From contig JAIXVN010000348.1 of NCBI GenBank assembly GCA_027483005.1, forward strand, positions 1-5,084: DNA of 5,084 bases, given 5' to 3'. The position numbers and the translations under genes are program-made. This document shows, piece after piece, positions 1 to 5,058 of the stretch. Under the pieces are notes generated by a model, which saw nothing but the letters and a program-made list of their open reading frames with translations, had not been told where the DNA came from and made no database searches. How positions within the stretch are numbered: the first letter of the stretch is position 1; every line of letters begins with the position of its first letter. This DNA comes from Verrucomicrobiaceae bacterium. GTDB lineage: Bacteria; Verrucomicrobiota; Verrucomicrobiia; Verrucomicrobiales; Akkermansiaceae.

Positions 1-79
1 CATGTCCCCTCCGGATGCCCTCAAAGCCGCGGTTCGCGATGTGGTCGATTTCCCGAAGCCGGGGATCGTCTTCAAGGAC
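1..79. repeat. 79-bp exact direct repeat, left copy
   Basis: These 79 bases are identical, in the same orientation, to 4980-5058. Identity ends sharply at base 80 (g here, a at 5059) and the two sequences are unrelated afterwards. The left limit of the repeat is not visible because the window begins inside it, so 79 bp is a minimum length. It includes the apt start codon and 26 codons plus one base upstream. The distance between copies is 4979 bp. The repeat can reflect a tandem duplication end point, an insertion that copied the 5' end of apt, or a contig-end overlap from assembly. Confidence 0.97.
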
Positions 80-163
80 GTGCATCCTTCGAGTCCGCAC
101 GTGGTGAACTTTTGGCGGTTCAGAAGTGCGGATGGAGTAGGCTGCGGCGCTGGCAAGGAATGA
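2..163 (+). pseudogene. apt: 5' fragment of an adenine phosphoribosyltransferase gene fused to unrelated sequence
   Basis: An ATG at base 2 opens a 53-codon frame that stops with TGA at 161-163. Residues 1-26 are identical to the start of the apt gene at 4981 and contain the conserved DFPKPGIVFKD segment at residues 16-26. From residue 27 on (VHPSSPHVVNF...) there is no resemblance to Apt, whereas the intact copy continues with ITPILANG. Apt proteins are normally about 170-180 residues with a C-terminal PRPP-binding loop, all of which is absent here, so this copy cannot encode an active enzyme. The chimeric 53-residue product is probably meaningless, although the native apt start region is retained and it could still be translated. 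Whether this copy is real or an assembly product cannot be decided from the window. Confidence 0.8.
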
Positions 164-338
164 CTTCGCGACGGCTGGGAATCGGTCAACCTCGGGCCTC
201 GAGTTTCGTGCTCAAGCAAGAGCGGCAGGGTTCAAACGCCCACAAACCCTTCGATTCAGTGTCGAAGGCACCACCCTGGGCACCTCGTTTCTCTGAAAAT
301 TTGCTTCAGTCGAGGGCCAAAGCAGACTTGGCTGCGAC
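164..338. other. Gene-poor stretch upstream of the PAP2 gene
   Basis: Together with bases 80-163 this forms about 260 bp between the end of the apt repeat and the PAP2 phosphatase. A 76-codon frame (112-342) covers most of it, but it is rich in Arg and Ser, resembles no family I know, and overlaps the PAP2 start. I see no convincing promoter, hairpin terminator, tRNA or insertion-sequence end. The promoter for the PAP2 gene should lie here, but no clear -35/-10 pair stands out. Confidence 0.4.
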
Positions 339-1064
339 ATGACGATGGTGCGCGATTGGAAGCTCGTGTGGGCTTTCATGTGGAGAACATGCCGGAACGT
401 TTCGCTGAAGGCCTGGATGGGCCTCATGCTGCTGTTGGTGCTCTCGGCGGCGCTGCTTTTGCCATTCGAGCAGACCATTTTCCAGGCGGTCCAGAGCGTG
501 GAGATGAGAGGACTTCGCCCGGTATCCCTGCTGATCTCCGAAATCGGGGAATTTCATTACTTCAATCTCGTTGGCACTTTGTTGCTGATGCTCGTCGCCT
601 ATCGATGCAACAGCCGGCGCATGCAGAGGGTGGCCTTGAGCTTCTTCATGGCCGGTGCCCTGACGGGAGTCTTCGTCCAAGTGCTGAAGCCGCTGGTCGG
701 CAGACCCCGGCCATCGACCTGCATCAAGGCCAACGTCACCTCCATGGATTTCGTCGGCCCCACGCTCAACCGCCGCTACTACGGCTATCCATCCGGCCAC
801 AGCGCCAGCACGGTTGCCGGATGCACGGTGCTGGCCATTGCCTTTCCGCGCCTCATCGTGCCTTGCATCCTTTTTTCCATCAGCATGTTGTGGGCGAGAC
901 TTCACGGCAACAACCACTTCCCCATCGATGTGGTGCACGGGTCCATCATCGGCGTATTCTGGGCACTCATGTGCACCCGCTGGATCGGCAAGCGGCGGCG
1001 CTACGCGATGCGCTATCAGCCGATCTACCGGGTGAAGCGACCGGTCACTTGTCCTCTTCCTTGA
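339..1064 (+). CDS. PAP2-family membrane phosphatase (possible lipid A or undecaprenyl-pyrophosphate phosphatase)
   Basis: This 241-residue protein belongs to the PAP2 / type 2 phosphatidic acid phosphatase superfamily, whose members remove phosphate from lipid phosphates at the membrane. The signature is visible in order: K117-x6-R124-P125 (KPLVGRPRP), P151-S-G-H154 (YPSGHSAS), and R187-x5-H193-x3-D197 (ARLHGNNHFPID). H193 and D197 would form the nucleophile relay and H154 the acid. The usual Ser before R187 is Ala186. Hydrophobic segments near 27-43, 75-89, 98-120, 157-185 and 198-212 suggest five or six membrane spans, and the tail is short and basic. The ATG at 339 gives MTMVRD; another ATG two codons on (345) is possible, and neither has a clear Shine-Dalgarno. 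The gene converges on the GT39 operon with a 20-bp overlap at the stop codons. The family includes LpxE/LpxF lipid A phosphatases, PgpB and BcrC; the substrate cannot be fixed from sequence, but the neighbouring lipid-sugar genes favour lipid A or polyprenyl pyrophosphate. Confidence 0.92.
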   Translation: MTMVRDWKLVWAFMWRTCRNVSLKAWMGLMLLLVLSAALLLPFEQTIFQAVQSVEMRGLRPVSLLISEIGEFHYFNLVGTLLLMLVAYRCNSRRMQRVALSFFMAGALTGVFVQVLKPLVGRPRPSTCIKANVTSMDFVGPTLNRRYYGYPSGHSASTVAGCTVLAIAFPRLIVPCILFSISMLWARLHGNNHFPIDVVHGSIIGVFWALMCTRWIGKRRRYAMRYQPIYRVKRPVTCPLP

Positions 1065-2706
1065 CGTAGGCCAGTTCGAGCCAACTGCTTGAACCAGGAC
1101 TCCAACCTTGCACGTAGCGGGGGATGCCAGGCGGCAGCTTTTGAAGGGCCTCCGCAGTGTAGTCATCCACCGGTGAAGCGGGCTCGCCCTTCCAGAGCGC
1201 TGCCAGGGTCTTTTCATCCAGGCGCCAGCGCCTTGTCCGCACCACCGTCATCGGAAGGCCATCGCCATTGTCGGAGAACGTCCATGGTCGTTGGAAATAC
1301 CACACCAGGGTCGGCTCACCAAAGCCCCAGGATCGGAGCTCTCCCGGCAAAGAATCCCCGACCGCCGCGAGCAGCCGCACCGTGAGGTGGGCATTTCGAG
1401 CCGCTTGGGAAACCGGCCACATCAGCGCGCCTCCAGCCATCGCAAAAACGACGCCTACCAGGGGACGCCCGCCGGAGATGCTCCGGCTGGCAAGCCCCAG
1501 AAGAAGGAAAAGCGCCCCGACGCCTGCAATGGCGGTGGGCAGGGACTTGTCCTCCAACCGTGACAGGGCGAACAAGCCACCTGCGAGAGCCACACTCCCC
1601 AACACGAACGGCAAGCCCACCGCGATGCCACGCCACCCTCTGGCGGCCCGGTTCTGACCAAGAACCGGCGCACCCACCATGAGCGCGATGAGGACCATCA
1701 GCCCGGGATAACCTGGCAGGATGTAATGGGGCAGCTGCGTGGCATAGAACCCGAAAATCAGGAACGGCGCGGCAAACCAGCCCAACATCAGCGCCCGCTC
1801 CCAGTTGAGCTTGCGCCAGGCATCAGCCAACGCACTGGGCAGCAAGGCCGTCCATGGCAGCAGGAAAGGAATCATGACCACCAGGTAATACAGCCCCGGC
1901 ACGGACTTGCGCTTGTTGAAGGACATCGTGCCGCGCTCCACCACGTGCTTGCCGATCCCCACATCAAAGTACGCTCCATTCGTCAACTTCAGTGCCGGGA
2001 TGCCCCACAGCGCCACCAAGGCCATGGCGGGAATCAACGCGACCCCAAAATTCAGCGCAGCCCGACCCAGTGGCCCGGCGGCCTGTTTGGCCCGCCACAG
2101 CGCCACCCATCCCAGGGCCATCGACAGGCCGGGCACCAGAAACGCCAGTGGTCCCTTTGCCAGGAAGCCCAAGGCCAGGCTCCCCACCAGCCCCCAGAAC
2201 CAACGATCCAGCACCACCCGCTTCTGCCCGGCGCGCCTGCCGATCTTCAACAGGCAGTACATCGCCGTGACGATCCACAGGATCAAAAGCACGTCCGCCA
2301 CCGCTGTCCTGCCATGGACAATCACCTGCAGACAGGTCAGCCATCCCGCACCAGCGAAAAAGGCCTGCCCTTTCCCGGCCCCCAGCAGCACGGCCATCTC
2401 GAAGAGCACCAGCGCGATGAGCCACGAACACAGCACCGAGTGCAGTCGCACCGCCATCTCGGATTTCCCAAACAAGGCCAGCCCCGGCTCCATGCACCAG
2501 TAGGTGAGCGGCGGTTTGTCGAATCGGTACTCGTTGTTGAAATACGGCACCGCCCACGAGCCCCGCTCGTTCATCTCCACCGTGGCGCGCGAGAAACGCG
2601 GCTCGTCCCGATCCATGAGCGGCAGCAGCCAGGTGCCGGGCAACAAGCAAAAGACCGCGACGATCGTCAGCGCCAGTCGGGGGAATGTCTCGATCCAATG
2701 CTTCAT
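1045..2706 (-). CDS. ArnT-like family 39 glycosyltransferase (polyprenyl-phosphate-sugar dependent)
   Basis: This 553-residue polytopic protein resembles the PMT/ArnT (GT39, GT83) enzymes, which move a sugar from a polyprenyl-phosphate carrier to an acceptor on the periplasmic side of the inner membrane. The N-terminal helix (about 9-30) is followed by MDRDEPRFSRA at 31-41, whose acidic D34-E35 match the conserved first-loop acidic pair, and by YRFDKPPLTYW at 60-70, a hallmark of the family. Further family-type segments are LGFLAKGPLAFLVPG (179-193) and QLPHYILPGYPGL (324-336). About 12-13 hydrophobic spans reach to about residue 430, and then a soluble C-terminal region of about 120 residues follows, as in ArnT. 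The length matches the family. Its ATG overlaps the LAB_N stop (ATGA, 2706-2703), so translation is probably coupled; the local Shine-Dalgarno is poor. It is the last gene of the minus-strand operon. The acceptor (lipid A, another glycan or protein) and the sugar are unknown; uronic acid on lipid A is my inference from the neighbours. Confidence 0.93.
   Translation of the reverse strand: MKHWIETFPRLALTIVAVFCLLPGTWLLPLMDRDEPRFSRATVEMNERGSWAVPYFNNEYRFDKPPLTYWCMEPGLALFGKSEMAVRLHSVLCSWLIALVLFEMAVLLGAGKGQAFFAGAGWLTCLQVIVHGRTAVADVLLILWIVTAMYCLLKIGRRAGQKRVVLDRWFWGLVGSLALGFLAKGPLAFLVPGLSMALGWVALWRAKQAAGPLGRAALNFGVALIPAMALVALWGIPALKLTNGAYFDVGIGKHVVERGTMSFNKRKSVPGLYYLVVMIPFLLPWTALLPSALADAWRKLNWERALMLGWFAAPFLIFGFYATQLPHYILPGYPGLMVLIALMVGAPVLGQNRAARGWRGIAVGLPFVLGSVALAGGLFALSRLEDKSLPTAIAGVGALFLLLGLASRSISGGRPLVGVVFAMAGGALMWPVSQAARNAHLTVRLLAAVGDSLPGELRSWGFGEPTLVWYFQRPWTFSDNGDGLPMTVVRTRRWRLDEKTLAALWKGEPASPVDDYTAEALQKLPPGIPRYVQGWSPGSSSWLELAYVKEEDK
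2703..2706 (-). promoter_or_regulatory. ATGA stop/start overlap, LAB_N to GT39
   Basis: On the minus strand the bases read ATGA: ATG (2706-2704) starts the GT39 gene and TGA (2705-2703) ends the LAB_N gene. Such 4-bp overlaps usually mean termination-reinitiation coupling and hence matched production. The upstream Shine-Dalgarno is weak, which fits dependence on the preceding gene. Confidence 0.85.
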
Positions 2707-3101
2707 GACATCTCAGATTTGCTCTCAACCTCGCCTGTCTGCCCGGAACGACGCGCATGCCGGATGTCCAGAATCAGGTTGTACGTGGCCACACAAGCCG
2801 GGAAGAGATTGGAAAGGACGCCGACCGAATCATTTTTTCCAAAGGTGAAATAGCTCAGCAGACAGATGCTTCCCGCCACCGACATCACCCAGAAAACCCG
2901 CGGCATTCGCACCTGCTTCGCCTTTCTGGAGGCGATCAACTGAGGCAGCCATCGACCGCCAAACAACACCACGCCGGCATAACCCACAATCTTCCACGGC
3001 GTGATCGTCACATCCATGCCGAAGAATTCCGCCACATGGATCGAGCGGTTCATCCAGGAAACCTCCGCCACCGCCAGCCACATCATCCACTGGGTCATCA
3101 T
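2703..3101 (-). CDS. Small membrane protein with lipid A biosynthesis N-terminal (LAB_N) domain
   Basis: This 132-residue protein matches the LAB_N family, small membrane modules found alone beside DPM1-type and ArnT-type glycosyltransferases or fused to the N-terminus of some LpxB proteins. The core runs from about 36 to 113: WKIVGYAGVVLFGGRWLPQL, then ASRKAKQVRMPRVFWVMSVAG, then a last span at about 92-112. There are probably three core membrane helices, with a possible extra N-terminal hydrophobic segment (5-16), and a polar tail (114-132). The WLPQL element (51-55) followed by a basic stretch and FW recalls PQ-loop/SemiSWEET transport folds. I chose the ATG at 3101 because it overlaps the stop of the upstream GT2 gene as ATGA and has a good Shine-Dalgarno (AGGAG, 3116-3112, 10-base spacing). 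An open frame continues to an ATG at 3158, but that would put 19 unlikely residues inside the GT2 gene. Its biochemical role is not established; it probably serves the GT2/GT39 pair. Confidence 0.88.
   Translation of the reverse strand: MMTQWMMWLAVAEVSWMNRSIHVAEFFGMDVTITPWKIVGYAGVVLFGGRWLPQLIASRKAKQVRMPRVFWVMSVAGSICLLSYFTFGKNDSVGVLSNLFPACVATYNLILDIRHARRSGQTGEVESKSEMS
3098..3101 (-). promoter_or_regulatory. ATGA stop/start overlap, GT2 to LAB_N
   Basis: Minus-strand ATGA: ATG (3101-3099) starts the LAB_N gene and TGA (3100-3098) ends the GT2 gene. A second ATG follows directly at 3098-3096. This is the same arrangement as at 2703-2706, so all three genes are probably translated as a coupled set. 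Confidence 0.85.
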
Positions 3102-3808
3102 GGCACCTTCACTCCTCCCTCCTGGGCATTCCACTGCACCTTCCGCCGCAGCAGCCACTGCACGCCGATGAGGTCATAAATCCCGCGCAGGGCACGGTCC
3201 CAGTTCGTGTACTTCGACGCTCCGGCCATCCGTCCGCGATGGTTCACTGGGATCTCACCGATCTTCAAGCCGGCCTGGAGGAAAATCGCGGGAAGGTAGC
3301 GGTGCATCCCGTTGAAGGGCACCAGATGATCCACGGCCTCGCGGCGGAAGACCTTCACCGAACAGCCGGTGTCGCGCACGCCATCCTGCAGGAAGCGGCG
3401 ACGGATGGCATTGGCAAAGCGCGAAGCGTAGCGGCGGCTGGCCGTATCCACCCGGTTCGCCCGGTAGCCGCAAATCACGTCCGCCCCGCCTGAAAGCAGC
3501 GCCTCCACCAGTTTCGGGAAATCCGCAGGGTCATTCTGGCCATCCCCATCCATCAGCGCACAGATCGGTCGCGTCGCCGCCCGCAGGCCGGCATACATCG
3601 CCGCGGATTGACCCCGGTTCTTCGCAAAGTGCAGGGCCCGCACCCCTGAGGCCCGGTCCAACACCGCGGCCGTGCCATCACTGCTGCCGTCGTTCACCGC
3701 GATGATCTCCGCCTTCGGATTGGTCTGCCTCACCTCCTCCAGCACCGCCGCAGCGGTCTCCTCCTCGTTGTAGAACGGCACTATGATCGACACCTGCTCA
3801 CTCGGCAT
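3098..3808 (-). CDS. Family 2 glycosyltransferase, DPM1/ArnC/RgtE-like (polyprenyl-phosphate sugar synthase)
   Basis: The protein is a 236-residue GT-A fold enzyme of family GT2. It opens with VSIIVPFYNEEETAA (6-20), followed by the nucleotide-binding VNDGSSDGT (38-46), then KNRGQSAAMYAGLRAA (63-78), and the metal-binding DxD in MDGDGQNDP (D87, D89). The later DTGCSVKVFRRE (146-157) and the HRGRMAGASKY region (190-200) are typical of the dolichyl/undecaprenyl-phosphate sugar synthases. These move a sugar from a nucleotide donor to a polyprenyl phosphate on the cytoplasmic face. Unlike ArnC or GtrB, there is no pair of C-terminal membrane helices, only a short hydrophobic patch near 209-220, so it resembles the single-domain DPM1 type and may dock on the membrane through LAB_N. 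The ATG at 3808 starts right before the conserved strand; no strong Shine-Dalgarno is visible. It lies 58 bp after the epimerase gene and overlaps LAB_N by 4 bp. The sugar is unproven. Confidence 0.92.
   Translation of the reverse strand: MPSEQVSIIVPFYNEEETAAAVLEEVRQTNPKAEIIAVNDGSSDGTAAVLDRASGVRALHFAKNRGQSAAMYAGLRAATRPICALMDGDGQNDPADFPKLVEALLSGGADVICGYRANRVDTASRRYASRFANAIRRRFLQDGVRDTGCSVKVFRREAVDHLVPFNGMHRYLPAIFLQAGLKIGEIPVNHRGRMAGASKYTNWDRALRGIYDLIGVQWLLRRKVQWNAQEGGVKVP
3112..3120 (-). promoter_or_regulatory. Strong Shine-Dalgarno that sets the LAB_N start
   Basis: The minus strand reads AGGGAGGAG here, inside the last codons of the GT2 gene, ending 10 bases before the ATG at 3101. It is the clearest ribosome binding site in the window and supports the 132-residue LAB_N start over the longer upstream frame. 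Confidence 0.7.
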
Positions 3809-3866
3809 GCGCGGGACTGTTTCAGAAGATTTCCCAGCAGGCCAGAACTCTCTTCAAGCCCGGTCC

Positions 3867-4817
3867 CTACTGCCGCAGCGCCCACTCCGCATAGCGCTCC
3901 AGGCCCTCCTGCAACGGTGTGTGGGGCTCCCAACCCAGCAGACGCCTGGCCTTTTCGACATCCGCGAAGGTGCGCGGCACGTCGCCCTGTTGCTCGGGTT
4001 TCTGGACGATGATCGCCTTCCGCCCTGCGACCCGCTCCAGCGACTCGATCAGCTCCGCCAGGCTCGTGGTCCGGGAACCCCCGAGATTGAAAAGCTCAAA
4101 CTGGCTCGCGGAATAATCCGCCGCCGCCCTCACCCCGGCGACAATGTCCTCGATGTAGGTGTAGTCCCGCCGCGTGCCGCCATCTCCGTAGCGCTCGATC
4201 GGCAGGCCATTGCGGATCGCGGCGAAAAACTTCGCGATCGCCAGATCCGGACGCTGTCTCGGGCCATAGACCGTGAAAAAGCGCAGGCAGGCCACCCGCA
4301 TCTCAAAAAGGTAGGAGTAGTTTGAACAGATCTGCTCGCAGGCCAGCTTTGTGGCCGCATACGGCGAGATCGTCCGGGGAATGGCATCCTCCTCCGCAAA
4401 GGGCACCTTCTCGTTGATCCCATAAACCGAAGACGAGGAGGCGAAAACGAAGCGTTTCACTCCGTTATGGCGGCAGCTGTCCAACAGATTGAAGGTGCCG
4501 TCAATGTTGGTGGTCACATAGGACTTCGGATCCAGGATCGACGGGCGCACCCCGGCCCGCGCGGCGAGATGGATCACGCAGTCAAAGTTTCCCCGCGCGA
4601 AAAGACGCTCCACCAGGGCCGGATCACGGATGTCTCCACGCACCATCTCGATGTCAGCAAGAAAGCCCGCCACATTCCGCTGCTTGATGGCCGGATTGTA
4701 GTAGTCGTTGAAATCATCAATCACCGTCACCCGCGCGCCATCCGCCAGCAGGGACTCCACCACATGCGATCCAATGAATCCCGCGCCGCCAGTGACCAAA
4801 TAATGTAGAGAATCCAT
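3867..4817 (-). CDS. NAD-dependent nucleotide-sugar epimerase, UDP-glucuronate 4-epimerase type
   Basis: This 316-residue extended short-chain dehydrogenase acts on nucleotide sugars in the cytoplasm. The N-terminal Rossmann motif is TGGAGFIGSH (9-18), with D34/D35 of VIDDFNDYYNP (33-42) placed to bind the NAD ribose. FNDYYNP is characteristic of UDP-glucuronate 4-epimerases (CapI, LpsL, plant GAE). Next come HLAARAGVRPS (83-93), the catalytic Ser in FASSSSVYG (125-133) and Y153-x3-K157 (SPYAATK). The substrate-side RFFTVYGPRQRPD (179-191) and QQGDVPRTFAD (276-286) also favour the glucuronate epimerase branch. The product would be UDP-galacturonate, although a UDP-glucose or other UDP-sugar epimerase is not excluded. 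The frame extends upstream to a TTG at 4874, but I choose the ATG at 4817 because the Rossmann strand begins three residues later and the extra 19 residues (Cys-rich) look unlike the family. The gene leads the four-gene minus-strand operon, diverges from apt, and ends 58 bp before the GT2 gene. Confidence 0.9.
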   Translation of the reverse strand: MDSLHYLVTGGAGFIGSHVVESLLADGARVTVIDDFNDYYNPAIKQRNVAGFLADIEMVRGDIRDPALVERLFARGNFDCVIHLAARAGVRPSILDPKSYVTTNIDGTFNLLDSCRHNGVKRFVFASSSSVYGINEKVPFAEEDAIPRTISPYAATKLACEQICSNYSYLFEMRVACLRFFTVYGPRQRPDLAIAKFFAAIRNGLPIERYGDGGTRRDYTYIEDIVAGVRAAADYSASQFELFNLGGSRTTSLAELIESLERVAGRKAIIVQKPEQQGDVPRTFADVEKARRLLGWEPHTPLQEGLERYAEWALRQ

Positions 4818-4980
4818 GTCGCTGGGCCAGTAGCTATGGCATCGTTTGCAGCCGAGAAAGCATTTTTCCAGCAATCCGCCGGGGCCATCACGCCTTCGCT
4901 GACGACCTTTTCCTCGCCCACCCCTGCCCCCCGGGAATTCTGCCCTTGGCCGCCGCCCGGAGTCGGTTCACACTCCCGGC
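4818..4980. promoter_or_regulatory. Divergent intergenic region between the epimerase operon and apt
   Basis: These 163 bp separate two divergent start codons and should hold promoters for both the minus-strand sugar operon and apt. The half nearer the epimerase (about 4820-4870) is more AT-rich than its surroundings, as expected for a promoter, while the apt-proximal half is very GC-rich with C-runs. I could not pick a -35/-10 pair with confidence on either strand, and neither start codon has a convincing Shine-Dalgarno. No hairpin terminator or riboswitch is apparent. Confidence 0.45.
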
Positions 4981-5058
4981 ATGTCCCCTCCGGATGCCCT
5001 CAAAGCCGCGGTTCGCGATGTGGTCGATTTCCCGAAGCCGGGGATCGTCTTCAAGGAC
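4980..5058. repeat. 79-bp exact direct repeat, right copy
   Basis: Same sequence and orientation as 1-79. In this copy it leads into the intact apt reading frame, so it is probably the native location. The match may extend to the left of 4980, but the left copy begins at the window edge, so this cannot be tested here. Confidence 0.97.

Noticed and set aside
112..342. A 76-codon plus-strand frame in the gap before the PAP2 gene
   Set aside because: No ribosome binding site, no recognisable family and an Arg/Ser-rich composition. It overlaps the PAP2 start and is best seen as chance.
356..1069. A 237-codon plus-strand frame almost coextensive with the PAP2 gene
   Set aside because: It is a frame-shifted shadow of the PAP2 gene without membrane segments or motifs; GC-rich codon bias keeps it open.
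306..1217. A 303-codon open frame on the minus strand across the PAP2 gene
   Set aside because: It is low-complexity His/Gln/Arg/Ala-rich shadow coding. The PAP2 signature on the plus strand explains this stretch, and the frame also runs into the GT39 gene in another frame.
1726..2853. A 375-codon open frame on the plus strand opposite the GT39 gene
   Set aside because: It is rich in Gln, His, Arg and Pro, as expected for the antisense of a GC-rich membrane-protein gene. It has no recognisable domain, and the opposite strand has clear family motifs.
4820..4872. Possible promoter for the epimerase operon with TTTCTC and CATAGC elements
   Set aside because: Only about half of the consensus positions match, and other equally weak pairs can be drawn in the same AT-richer stretch, so no specific site is claimed.
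4815..4874. N-terminal extension of the epimerase from a TTG at 4874
   Set aside because: The additional 19 residues precede the Rossmann strand that normally starts this family and look like translated promoter region. The ATG at 4817 fits the family length.
4931..4960. CCGGG ... CCCGG inverted repeat upstream of apt
   Set aside because: Five-base arms with a 20-base loop are expected by chance in such GC-rich DNA. There is no T-run and no match to a known regulatory RNA.
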